Positions 49,387 to 60,426 are shown, numbered from the stretch's first letter. The stretch: 64,000 nucleotides of DNA from Cyathus striatus (GCA_025738555.1 JAOVFP010000023.1:2027355-2091354); one strand, 5' to 3'. The notes: generated by a model not told the origin, from the letters alone. Numbers and translations: made by a program.

Positions 49387-51595
49387 ATGGCTTCCTCCTT
49401 CACCAACTCTCGTACTTTTACTACTCAGATCATCACCCTCCCTGTAATCCCTGAACTCTTCGACTCCAACTACCTCGATGTTTTACTCCCCACCAAGATT
49501 TCTGAGGATGTGATGCTGGTCGATCGCAGCGATAGTTCAACCCCTACACCTACTAATCCTATGATTGAGGCGCTCAAAGAATTTGCCACTCGTACATACA
49601 CCCAAAACATGGCTAAAGCCTACAACTCCACCGGCTCCCCAGTCCTTGACGCATTCCAACTCATCAGGGAGTACTCCAGTAGCTCTGATATCGCCTTTCA
49701 TCTTAGTGAAGCGTGGAAGGAAGACCCCAGTCTGACGCTGAGAATCATTTGGAACATACGCAGCATTCATGATGGGAAGGGCGAGAAGGAGCTGTTCTAC
49801 CGTGCCTTTGGATGGCTGTACGACAACCACCCCCGCACCGCCATCTCCAACCTCCACCTACTTGTCGAGCCCGTCTGCGCCCCCCCCAAGAAAAAGAAAC
49901 ATGATGTCGAAGGTCCTAGCCACGGTTACTGGAAGGATCTGCTGAACATACTGTGCTTGGCTACACGGGGAGAGCTACACGATGAAAATCCCGCCTTTTT
50001 ACACAACCAGAGACCACTATGGACGTATCCTAAGGATATGCAACCTACGTTTCGGCCCCCCAGGTTGAACAATACGCATGGCTTCCCATCCGGAAGTCCA
50101 GAAAAGTACAAGGCATGGCGCGCTGAGCAACGTTCTGCCACGTACGAGCGACTTGTTCGCAGGCTCCTCGATCCCACATATCGTGCCCTGTACATCACAG
50201 TTGCGCGGTTGTTCGCCGAGAGGTTAGAGAAGGATTTCAAACTTCTAGAAGAGTTGGAGGCTCTTCCTTCTAACGGAAACCGTCTTCCGCTGTTGAAGAA
50301 GATCTCTCTCGCAGGTAAATGGGCTCCCTCACCTGGTGGATCGCATGATCGTGTCTGTAACATATCCACCGCCATCGCAAAACTTATGCGATCTTCCGAA
50401 GTTTTCCGGCCGCTTCCTACGGTACTCAGTGCCCCCCTAGACCCCAGAGCCGAAGCGCTGGTTTTACGTTCTGTTTTCCAACGCTGGGTTCTCACTGAGC
50501 TTCGCAAGGCGATCCAGTGCCCCGAACCTTTCATGAGTGCCAACCGTTGGAGTGAGATCAAGTACTCCAGGGTCCCCTCGATATGCATGAAAAATAAGAC
50601 TGAGCTGTTCTTCAAGCATGATCCTGAGGGGTTCCAGAAGTATCTCATGTTAGTGGAGAGCGGGAAGCTGAGGATTAGCGGCGCCACGCTTATGCCTCAC
50701 GAGTTAGTCGTAAAGGTGGTTCAGTTGGCCAATCCTGAAGTGTCACGATATTCCATGCTCGATGAATTCAAGAGGGATTTGTGGGAAGCTCAGAGTAGAG
50801 TTGTCGAGGGACAGTGGAAGACGCTCATAGACCGTCTTAAGGAATTCGGGTCACTAGAAAACTCAATCGCAATATGCGACGTCTCAGGGTCTATGGGCTC
50901 CCTCTCCTGCAAACTCGACAAAAACACGTTCAGCCCATTTTCCCTGCCATTGCTCTTTCTCTCGTCCTTGCCCACCTTGCCAAGCCCCCTTTAACGCTGG
51001 CTTCATCACCTTCTCCTCCGATCCTGAATTCATCCAGCTCGATCTGTCGAGGAGTCTCTACGACACTGTAGTGACGATGTCGAGGACGCGTTGGGAGATG
51101 AATACGGACTTTAATGCGGTATTCATGAAGCTTCTTTTACCTCTGGCGATTAAGAACGGGGTGAAGCAAGAGGATATGATCAAGCGCCTCTTTGTGTTCT
51201 CCGATATGCAGTTCGATCAGGCTCGTTCTGGTTATGCTTATCGTTTTGGCCGGATCCCTGATCCAAATCCGTCCTGGGAGACCAACTACGACGTAATCGA
51301 AAAAGCGTACAAGGAGGCGGGGTATGAAGTCCCGGAGATTGTGTACTGGGATTTGTCGTCTAATTCGTTCCAGCGTACGGTGGAGGTAAAGAGCGATAGG
51401 AAGGGGGTGGCAATGATGAATGGCTTCTCTCCGGCCATGTTGAAGGTGTTCATGGGCGAAGAGGAGGAGTGGGAGAATGTGGCGGAAGATGGGAGTGGTG
51501 AGACTGTGAGCGGGGAGGAGGACTTTACTCCAGAGAACGTGATGCGGAAGGCGTTGGGGAAGGAGAGCTTTGCGGGATTGGTGGTTGTGGATTGA
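49387..51595 (+). CDS. DUF2828 protein with C-terminal vWA-like domain
   Basis: Large DUF2828-family protein, 736 residues with two missing bases counted. These proteins resemble TROVE/Ro60-type folds joined to a von Willebrand A-like domain; mol. function is unknown. Seen: the N-terminal family blocks NPMIEALKEFATRTYTQNMA, IIWNIRSIHDGKGEKELFYR and FGWLYDNHPRTAISNLH; MKNKTELFFKHDPEGFQKYL; and the MIDAS-like AICDVSGSMGS near residue 498, then FPAIALSLVLAHLAKPP, FNAGFITFSSDPEF and KRLFVFSDMQFDQA. Two one-base deficits break the frame, at the A5 run 50920-50924 and at C5T3 50985-50992. Both lie in short homopolymers within conserved sequence, which suggests error rather than decay. The gene appears intronless. 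Flanked upstream by its own pseudogene. Confidence 0.85.
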
Positions 51596-51912
51596 GCGGG
51601 GGTAGTTACCTATTTATTACAACTTATAATACTTATACCTTACTGTACCAAAAATATATTATATTCACTGATATAATCTGTTCAGAGTTAGTTGAGAGAG
51701 AAAGTATCTGGACTCTAGAGTCTCAATAATTTTGAGAGAGAGCTCATCGGACTTACTAATTAGTAATAATACTTCAATTTTCCACTTGGTCTATTGATAA
51801 CTCTCACTGACGACATCTTGCGCTTGTCTTGTGAACATCTTCCTTACAAATCCTTTTTCTCAACCAAGTATATAGCATCGCCCACTCCCACCATGAATCA
51901 ATCTATCGCACC

Positions 51913-52840
51913 ATGGGCATCCCAGACGAACAGATACACCCCACCGCCACCGGTGAGGCAGCGAAACTCGTTGCAGCCCACCAGGAACCCCAGGACCTAG
52001 TTTTCTACGCTGGTTGGGTAATTATTATACTGTCTTCTCAGCTACACTCTCTAAAGCGTGAGGCTATCAGTTCTGTCCATACGTCCAAAGATCTTGGATC
52101 ACCCTTGAAGAGAGAGGCATCCCATACCAATACAAGGAAGTCAATCCGTACAAGAAAGAGCCTCACTTCCTAGGTTCGCTCTCATCTCCTTATTTACACT
52201 CCCCACTCCCACTCACATTCCTCCAGCGATTAACCCCAAAGGCCTCGTTCCAGCTGTTGAATACGACGGGAAAGCGATCTACGAATCGCTCATCATCTGC
52301 GAATTCCTTGAGGATGCATACCCAGAGTACAAACCTCACCTCCTCCCAGAACAGCCCATCGACAAAGCCATAGCCCGCATTTGGATTGACTTCATCAGCA
52401 AATCCTTTATCCCTCCGAACCAGCGCCTAATCCAGGCACAGGAGAAGGAGAAACAAGACGCGGCGCGCTCTCAGGTTTACGATGCGCTCAGGACGTTCTC
52501 TGAGAAAATCAAGGGGCCATATTTCTTCGGGGAAGAATTTTCGCTTGTGGATGTTGCTATTGCGCCGTGGGTTGTGAGGGATTATATTACCACTGAGCAT
52601 AGGGGGTTTAAGAGAGAAGAAGTTGGCGAGAAGTGGGTCAAGTATGCTGCTGCGATTGAGAAGAGGGATAGTATAATTAAGACTTCCAGTGTAAGTCTCT
52701 GTCTTTCTTTCCGTTTTATCGGGGCTAAATGTATTTTACAGCTCAAGGAGCATTATACGGAGATCTATGGACGGTACTTGCGCGACGAGGCACAGAGCGA
52801 AGCTGCAAAGGCTACCCGTGAAGGTCGTGTGATTCCTTGA
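51913..52840 (+). CDS. Glutathione S-transferase (omega-like), copy 1
   Basis: Cytosolic GST with an N-terminal thioredoxin fold and a helical C-terminal domain. Exons 51913-52017, 52071-52173, 52227-52690 and 52742-52840 (256 residues). The active-site motif YAGWFCPYVQRSW spans the first intron; a CPY cysteine is typical of omega/glutaredoxin-like GSTs, which favour thiol transfer and deglutathionylation. Also INPKGLVPAVEYDGKAIYES (the cis-Pro turn and GSH-binding ES) and FSLVDVAIAPWVVRDYI (N-capping box). The second donor is the unusual GTTCGC. The start was chosen because the paralogue begins at the same place. It faces a tail-to-tail paralogue 423 bp away with all three introns at identical positions. 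Confidence 0.92.
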
Positions 52841-53263
52841 ATCATGAATGTATAAATAATATCCCAACAAAGCCGTGTAAATTAACCAAATGTGAATGTG
52901 GATCATCTTGTCGCTATCCACTTGCTATACACAGAAATGGAAAGAACTTGGTATGGATGCTACTAGTACTGACATTTGAACAGAACGCATTTGTGCGGAC
53001 AGACTACTAGGCTTGCAGCACACATCTGAGCCCAAGTTGATTTCTCTCAGTCATAAGACTGCAGCGTTAACTTGTACATGATGAACAGATTACATTCGCG
53101 AATATGAAACATATACCGTACATGGTACACTATGTACAGCAACACGTCCAGCAAACTTGGTTCAACACTAAGTTCCAAATTCGCACAGTACATAGGACTT
53201 CTACACTGGCTTATTATACATTTGGGGAATGACACAATGCATTTGCATTGCATCCACTTAATC

Positions 53264-54136
53264 TTAAAAGTGCTGACTATAGATCTTCGTGAGATGTTCC
53301 TTAAGCTAAACCCATTCACCTTCAACGACAATATGGAAGAAAAGAAAAAACAGACTCACACTTGATGTCTTAACCACACTATCCCTCTTCTCAATTGCAG
53401 CAGCATACCTTACCCACTTCTCACCCACGTCCTCCCTCTTAAATCCCCTATGCTCAACGAGTATGTAATCCCTCACAATCCACGGGGCAATAGCAACATC
53501 CACAATCGAGAACTCCTCCCCGAAGAAATATGGGCCCTTGATTTGATCAGAGTACGCCTTGAGCGCATTGTAGAGCAATGTACGTTCCGCGTCCTGATTT
53601 TCTTTCTCCTTTGTCGGAATAAGGCGCTGGATTGGAGGGATGACGGATTTACCGACAAAGTCGACCCAGATGCGGGCTATGGCTTTGTCGATAGCTTGGT
53701 CCGGGAGGAGGTGAGGTTTGTACTCTGGGTATGCATCTTCGAGAAACTCGCAGATAATGAGTGACTCGTAGATTGCTTTGCCGCCGTATTCGACAGCTGG
53801 GACAAGGCCTTTGGGGTTGATCGCTAGTAGAGCTTGATGAGTGAGAGTGAAAGGTATATTCCGGAAGGTGGTGTACCTAGGAAGTGAGGCTCTTTCTTGT
53901 ACGGGTTGACTTCCTTATACTGGTATGGGATGCCTTTCTCTTCGAGGGTGATCCATGATCTTTGAACGTATGGACAGAACTGACAGACGCGCGCGTTAAA
54001 AGTGTATTTGAGAATGCAGTGTAATTCTTACCCAGCCAGCGTAAAACACTAGTTCCTGCGTGTCCTGGTGAGCTGTGACGAGTTTCTCTGCTTCGCCGGT
54101 GGCGCGAGGGTGTAACAGGTGGTTTGGGATGGGCAT
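53264..54136 (-). CDS. Glutathione S-transferase (omega-like), copy 2
   Basis: Inverted paralogue of the gene at 51913. Exons 54136-54032, 53979-53877, 53823-53360 and 53305-53264 have lengths 105, 103, 464 and 42; the first three equal copy 1 exactly. The product is 237 residues. The same motifs are present (YAGWFCPYVQRSW, INPKGLVPAVEYGGKAIYES, FSIVDVAIAPWIVRDYI). The last exon ends early, LKEHLTKIYSQHF then stop, so the tail lost about 19 residues relative to copy 1. The catalytic Cys and GSH-site residues are kept, so it is likely active. The duplication is inverted and recent enough that intron lengths remain 51-54 bp in both copies. Confidence 0.92.
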
Positions 54137-54817
54137 GGTGCGTTAGAGTGCTACATGGTGTGGACGATGTTATATATCGGGTTGTGAAAGACGGTTTGTA
54201 AGGGAGATGTTAACAAGATAAGCATAGGATGGCGTCAGGATTAGTGAAACTCTGATTGAGAATCCTGCGATATTGCGAGTTAATTACAAGGTTACTAATT
54301 GTTTTAATTACTAACCTCTACTAGAGCCCAACGGGACCAGCATCGTCGAAGCTTTTGAAGGGCCGGTGACGTATCGGATATTAGGTAAGTTTAGTTCGGA
54401 AAGCTGCTTTCTCTCAGAACAGGCTATATTTGCGAATGTGATAACTACAATGGATAGCGAGACTCAGAGGGGTAGGTAGCTTAACAAGAAAGTCAGAATA
54501 AACAGGTCTGGGCGTGTCTCTAGGGCGAGAGGATTGTCGCAAGTTGCTTTCGCTCGTTTCATGTCGCTAAGCCCCTTGGAAACAGAGGGCGAGCTCGATA
54601 GGTTAGCATCGATGGCTACCTCCGTCTTTTTGAGAGACCTGGCTTCGATGTAAACTTTTGTGAACGAATTCGAAACGTGGACGAAATGGGTGTTGTTGTA
54701 CTTGTGGTTCAATATTCAATATGGTTATCGTTGACGTTTAGCCTTCCGCGTCGGGAGTTCCTTCACTCACGTGACCGTGAAAAGTAGAAGGTCGCGACTC
54801 GCGCGACGACGCGTTTG
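54137..54817. other. Spacer left of the transposon nest
   Basis: No gene recognised. An 80-codon minus-strand ORF (54464-54712) has no motif. The GC-rich stretch just before 54818 (cgcgactcgcgcgacgacgcg) is ordinary flanking DNA of the hAT insertion. Confidence 0.4.
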
Positions 54818-55994
54818 TACTAAGTAGTGTTGTTCCACGGAGTGAACTACTGCGAATTGAAAATCGCTTCAGTCCGGTTTTGCTGACAGATCGTATTTGT
54901 TTACGGAGTGAACTCGAAGCGAATTGAGTTCACGATTTCGAACGATCCGGTTGATGGCTCTGGACTGATCACGTGGTAAGATGATGGGAGCATCGCGACG
55001 CGCGAACGACGTTGATGCGACACGACTACTTACTTCTTTACCAATTTCTATGCTATTTTGATACCATTCTTGTGCACAATAACTCTGGTTTGAAGATCAT
55101 TACTATCCACAAGCTTTAGAACAACTTTCACGGCGACACATGAAGATAATTTATTTGAACTTCTTTGAAACACGGAGCTAAACTGACTCAAGAGTCGACA
55201 CTGTTTTAAATGGGCTGGAGGCTTTGAGCTGCTTTCAAATTGTAATTCACTTGCGGATCTTGGCGAAGCGCATGAATATATAACTCGAGAATTTGATGTG
55301 GTTCTGGGAGGTAAGTAAGTATCGTGGAAGTTTTATTACCTGTCTCATTTAAAATTATTATATAGAATCACAAATTCTCGTCTCCGCTGCTCTTCCACGT
55401 TGCCATGGATGCATCATCTGCACAAGCACCCTCGATCTCATGTGAGCGCGCTTTCTCTTCAAGCAAAGAAACCGCAACACTGCGCCGAAGCCGCATTCCT
55501 ACTGATCTATTCGAGGTCTGCAAATACTTAAGTTCTCATTTAAGCAAGAGCACCCAACCTTTACAGATAATGTTCAACTTGCAAAACCTGAAGACTACTG
55601 TATATCTGGGCCTGTTACAGCTTATGCTGCACAGGAGCTGGTAGAGGCGGATAGGTTAGATGAACTGGAAGAATTGATTAGTAATGCACAGTCAGAAGGG
55701 TATCCCACTCCTATTGTAGAATACTGTAACTAATTGGTAGAGTATTAAGGCATGTGCTACCTCAGCCCAACCTCAGCGGCTCAGCCTACTCAAGCGCGTG
55801 TTACGTTCTAGCCCGAGGCTCGTCATCTGATTGGCTATTAACTTTAAAACCGACTTACAACCGAAATCGCGGACTAGATCGCTACTATGAAGTACTCCGT
55901 TCATACCAAATCGTTCTGGCGAACTGTTGCGAACTATTTCAAAAATTTCAATTCAGTTCACTTCAGATCAGTCCGGAACAACACTAGTACTAAG
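54818..55994 (+). mobile_element. Non-autonomous hAT element with TIRs and 8-bp target duplication
   Basis: The element spans 54826-55986 (1,161 bp). Its ends are perfect 12-bp inverted repeats, TAGTGTTGTTCC (54826-54837) and GGAACAACACTA (55975-55986). An identical 8-bp duplication, GTACTAAG, flanks it at 54818-54825 and 55987-55994. The TAGTG terminus and 8-bp duplication are diagnostic of the hAT superfamily. Subterminal copies of a ggagtgaact/agttcactc-like motif occur near both ends. The only coding remnant is the C-terminal dimerisation region (next entry), so it is a deletion derivative. Confidence 0.93.
55366..55540 (+). pseudogene. hAT transposase C-terminal dimerisation remnant
   Basis: The frame reads SPLLFHVAMDASSAQ followed by SISCERAFSSSKETATLRRS and IPTDLFEVCKYL, the signature hAT C-terminal dimerisation segment. 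The DNA-binding zinc finger and catalytic core are absent from the element. A splice-like acceptor (atatag) precedes it, suggesting that it was the last exon of a transposase gene. Confidence 0.88.
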
Positions 55995-56136
55995 TATGTA
56001 GTAAGCACTTACCCAAATCACATACATAGAATATGTATATATATATATGACCAGGTAGTAAAATTAATACAGCAAAATACAAAATATAGTATTCAAAATT
56101 CACAACCAGACTCAACCGGACTAAGTATATCTAGTT

Positions 56137-57037
56137 CATGTTTGTACATCATACTACATGTTTGATTTGATCTTAGAGCAGTAAGCCACGACACCAAATC
56201 GCATAGAACACAACAACCGCTGCACGAATCGATATGTTATATAGAGAATTTTTACACTAATCTTCAATGGCTACAACATTCCATATTTAATTTTTATTTA
56301 AGTATTTATATATGTAAAAATCACAAGCTAAAGTACACTAATTATGACATGAATACATATGTTTTAATGGAAACATATGATATTACTCTCAAATATTTTA
56401 CTTAAGAGGTATATAATTGATCTTGTAGTACCATGAGAGTGTATAGTAAATGGATAGATGAAGGAAATAAGTTTTAAGCCATGTAGTTCAAGCATAGAAT
56501 CTACTTTTATACTAAAAGGTATAGAGCTCAACAACTACTGCATGGATTGACATAATATATAGAGCGATTTTGCACTACTCATCGATGGTTATAATGCTCC
56601 AATTTAGATTTTTTAATTTCAAACTGGAATATGTAGAAGTTGAAAATTGTCAGGTAAAAGTATATCTTAAAGGCACAAATCAAACAATATAATTGCGGAT
56701 AATTGTACTCCTTAATGAGTAGTATATCTTTGCTCTATAAACCCAGTGAATCTGAGAAGTGGTTGCTGAGTTCTATTCAAAATGGTTTTCCCCTGCTAAA
56801 ATTACACAGATTACGGAAGAATCTGAGTTTTCTGCTGTTACATTTATGTATATTTTTAAAAAGAGCACTGTATATATTAAAACATCATATATAAACACAG
56901 CACTTATTATTTTAGGATAAAGAGTTGTATGTGGAAAGAGGAATGTCAAATAATATGTCTGGCTTCAAGTTTCACAGGGTGTCACACGATGCGACCACAT
57001 GTCATGCGGTGGCGCCAGAACCGGGATTGGGCATCCC
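56137..57037 (+). mobile_element. Left-truncated copy of the AT-rich inverted-repeat element
   Basis: About 900 bp related to the right part of the complete element at 57443-59284, in the same orientation. Shared blocks include gcactactcatcgatgg, tccttaatgagtagta and tctattcaaaatggtttt. The right end is also shared: ctggcttcaagtttca, GTCAC-type subterminal motifs, and the terminus attgggcatcccca. I found no matching left terminus. The right end of the hAT element lies about 140 bp upstream. Confidence 0.8.
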
Positions 57038-57112
57038 CACTCACTCAAGACTGCTCAAACAGATAATATAAGTAGATTACAGCATCTCAACGATTGGTAT
57101 TAAAATATTAAA

Positions 57113-57261
57113 GGCTCTATAGCGTAGTGGACATACTTGGCAGTAGATTCAATTGAACATTAAACTGTTCTTATCTGTTCCCTCAAGGACTCGGAGTTCG
57201 AACCCTGTTGTGTCGACCCAGAAACTGAGTCTATATCCTTCCAGAAACGCATTTTTTTAGA
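57113..57261 (+). repeat. tRNA-derived repeat (SINE-like), uninterrupted copy
   Basis: Begins GGCTCTATAGCGTAGTGG, an A-box-like tRNA 5' end, and has a B-box-like GAGTTCGAACCC about 80 bp on; it ends in a T run. Between them are a possible anticodon stem (AGAT...ATCT) with an intron-like loop and a long variable arm, recalling tRNA-Leu or -Ser. The 3' side does not restore an acceptor stem, so this is not a working tRNA. A relative lies at 57394 and is split by a transposon. Confidence 0.65.
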
Positions 57262-57434
57262 GAGCAATCATGGGATCTCGCGCCTGGTTGCATTTCAAAA
57301 TTTGTATAATTGCTTGATCTTTTGATTTTTCGAGATTACTAGTATACTGGAGCATAAACAGGATATTATACCTGTTTAATGTTAAATACATAAGGCTCTG
57401 TAGCAAAGTGGCTGCACTCGTCGACAGATTCGAA

Positions 57435-59292
57435 ATTAAAACTTGGGGATGCCCAATGCCTATATGTCACGTGGCCAACAAATGTCACAGTGCGTCACAA
57501 TGCTGTCACAAAACCTGAAGTCGGCCTGTTTTACCTCAATCTTTCATCAAATTGACACAAATTTTTTACCATCATGTAGCTTAGAGCATGTAGAATACAT
57601 ATAAATGCACATATAAACTATAAATCAACTATATAAAGTGCAAAGCATGGAATGTATGAAGTTCATATTTGCACATGTTTGCTTTGGTCATAGGGCAGCA
57701 CTAAATTATATAGAACAAAGCAACCACTGCACAGATCAATGTGATATATAGAGAAAATGTGTACTAATTATCAACTACTACAATGCTCTGCATTTATGTT
57801 TTATATTTTCAAATGTACATGTGCGGAAATCATAAATTTTTGAGCAAAGTACACTATTTGCCATGAATATATCAATTTTAATGTAAATACATCCAATTGT
57901 GCTTCATTATTCTACCTACGAGTTGTATAAATCAATCCTGAAGTATTCTGTGTGTAGATAAAATGGGGGATGAAAGAAGACGCATTAAACAATGTTGTCG
58001 AAGTATGTAAATCAATATCTGAGCTCATGTTTGCACATGTTTGCTTTGGTCATAGGGCAACACTAAATTGTATAGAATGAAGCAACCAATAGAGCGTTTT
58101 TGCACTACTCATCGATTGCTACAATGCTCCGCATTTATATTTTTTATTTTCAAACTTACATATGCAGAAATAATAAATTTTCGAGCTAAGTGCACAATTT
58201 TTGCTATGAATACGTCAATTTTAATGTAAATACATCCAATTGGGCTTCAGTGTTCTACATATGAGTTGAATAAACTGATCCTGAAGCATTATGGGCATGT
58301 AAATCGAATGTAGGATGAAGGAAGAAGCATTAAACCATGTTGTCGAAGCATATAATCAATGTCTGAGCTCATGTTTGCGCATGTTTACTTTGGTCATAGA
58401 GTAGCACTAAACTGTATAGAACGAAGCAACCACTGCACGGATCGATATGGTTAATAGAGCGTTTTCACACTGCTAATCGATGGCTACAATTCTCCACATT
58501 TAGATTTTTTATTTTCAAACTTACATGTGCACAAATCATAAATTTTCGAGCTAAGTACACTGTTTCTGCCATGAATATATAGCATTTTAATGTAAATATA
58601 TATTATTATGGCTCAATAATCTACTTATATACTGTAGAAATCAATGTCAAAGGATCCTGAGTGTGTTAAGCCATGTTATCGAAGCATGAAATTGTTAAGT
58701 TCTTATTTGCGCATGCTTGCTTTGGCCTTAGGGCACCTCACAGTAGGCCAGATACTAAACTGTATAGAACACAACAACCACTGCACGGATTGATACTATA
58801 TATAGAGCGTTTTTGCACTACTCATCGATGGCTACAACTCTCCGCATTTAGATTTTTTATTTATGAACCGGAATATGTAGAAGTAGCGATTTTTCTGGTC
58901 GAAATATGCCTTAAGGTGTTAAATTTAAAATTATAATCGCGGGTGTATGTTCTCCTTAATGAGTAGTACAATTTTTCTCTATAACACAAGTCGATCCGAT
59001 AACTGTGTGTTGACTTCTATTCAAAATGGTTTTGCCCTGTCAAAATTGCACAGATTATGAAATTATCTAGGTATTCTGTCGTTATATTTATGTATACTTC
59101 AAAACAAAACATTTTATATATTGGAATAATTTATATAAACATAATACAAGCCATTCCATGATAGTAGATTACATGTGGAAGGAGGAATGTCGAAATATAT
59201 GTCTGGCTTCAAGTTTCAGGACTGTCACATGGTGTGACTATGTGTCACGGCGCGGCGCCATAACCGAGGATTGGGCATCCCCAAATTAAAAC
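57435..59292 (+). mobile_element. Complete AT-rich element with TIRs and 8-bp target duplication
   Basis: The element spans 57443-59284 (1,842 bp). Its ends are TTGGGGATGCCCAAT at 57443-57457 and the exact inverse at 59270-59284. It is flanked by ATTAAAAC at 57435-57442 and 59285-59292. Several TGTCAC/GTGACA-type motifs cluster just inside each end (likely transposase contact sites by analogy). There is no transposase-like frame; the interior is AT-rich with tandem repeats. An 8-bp duplication fits hAT-like mobilisation, but the terminus is not a canonical hAT sequence, so the superfamily is open. A second, truncated copy lies at 56137-57037. Confidence 0.9.
57660..58900 (+). repeat. Four internal tandem repeats of 330-360 bp
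   Basis: A unit containing tttgcacatgtttgctttgg, then a taaatt/taaactgtatagaa block, an (aga)gcgtttttgcacta block and catttagattttttat, starts at about 57668, 58030, 58374 and 58706 (spacings 362, 344 and 332 bp). At least one further unit is recognisable in the truncated copy near 56137. Confidence 0.85.
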
Positions 59293-59393
59293 GTCTTATC
59301 TGCCCCCGCGGGGCCCGGGGTTCAAACCATGTTGGTGACGATCAGAAACTTAGTCTTACATCCTTTCGTATACGGTGATAAACCGCAATTTTT

Positions 59394-60426
59394 TTGAGAA
59401 CATTTGTACTAGGAATATCGCTCACACAAGTAAAATTCTACAGAGATGATTTTGTTGCAGTGTAGTATGGTGCTCCACCAAAAAAAATAAGAGAAGGAAT
59501 GATATGTGATCACGTGAGCTCTTCATGACGTTCAGTGATTTTTGGATTGGTTCCTTCTGGGTTCCTTCTCTTTTCTTCTTACTTCCGACCTCCATTAGCC
59601 TCAATTGTGCGATATTTTGTGAAAGCCGCTAGAAAGCCGTAATACACACGGCCACTTCACCAGACTGCACCTGAACGCGCTGCTGTTCAGTCATTTTTGA
59701 TGACTCCGAGTCTATGTCAATGGTATCACCGTTCTTCCGTCGAGAAGTCAGAAGCTGAATTCAGCAACTTCTGCATCTCTCCACACGTGGTTGGACGCAT
59801 GGGTTGGACATCTTTACATTCAGTTAGACTCCCCCCTATGTCGCGCGTTTTCTGCGCATTTTTACAGAACATGTTCCGAACTTACGTTCTACACTTCCAA
59901 CAGTGCTCACCGATCTAACGAGGAGGAATTGAGCAAAGTGCGGCGCCGGATATATGCATTGAAAATGTCGTGACCGTGTCTGTAGGCCACTTTGCTTAGC
60001 AGGAAGAAGTGCAGCTTGCCACGAGAAGTATTCTGCGCAGTTTCTCCTGTGATGCCCCCAGGAAGACCCGCAAGTGATCTCGCGAATTGGGAATCATTCC
60101 TGTATATGGTATCCAAGAAAGCTCGGAGCGGAGGTCTAAAAAACTAGGCAGGCTCCACTCCGACAACTTTAGCAGGGGTGGAGCGTAAGTAATTAGACTT
60201 GCCGACGTCTTTACTAGTGTCGAGCTCAAACCGCATCTCCCGCATACACGATTCTCTGCTAATGCATTATGGGCTTTCTGAATACTACCTACGTGAACTG
60301 CTCGGTCGGAAAAACATGTTAAATTTCGGAATCAGTTTTTCTAAATTGACCTATTCAATTCGAGTACGGGCGAGAATCGACCTGCCCGGTGGCACTGGGT
60401 ACTACCTTTCTTATTCTTCTAACGGG
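59394..60426. other. Spacer between the transposon nest and the secreted-protein gene
   Basis: No conserved frame. Short ORFs on both strands near 59700-60230 overlap each other and lack motifs. Confidence 0.45.

Larger units (their letters stand above)
57394..59393 (+). repeat. tRNA-derived repeat, copy split by the AT-rich element
   Basis: Left part 57394-57442 (GGCTCTGTAGCAAAGTGG...ATTAAAAC), right part 59293-59393 (gtcttatctg, a GC-rich variable arm, ggggttcaaacc, and a T run). Rejoined after removal of the inserted element and one target duplicate, it aligns along its whole length with the copy at 57113-57261. Confidence 0.75.

Noticed and set aside
54464..54712. Minus-strand ORF left of the hAT element as a transposase fragment
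   Set aside because: It lies outside the terminal inverted repeats and target duplication and has no hAT motif.
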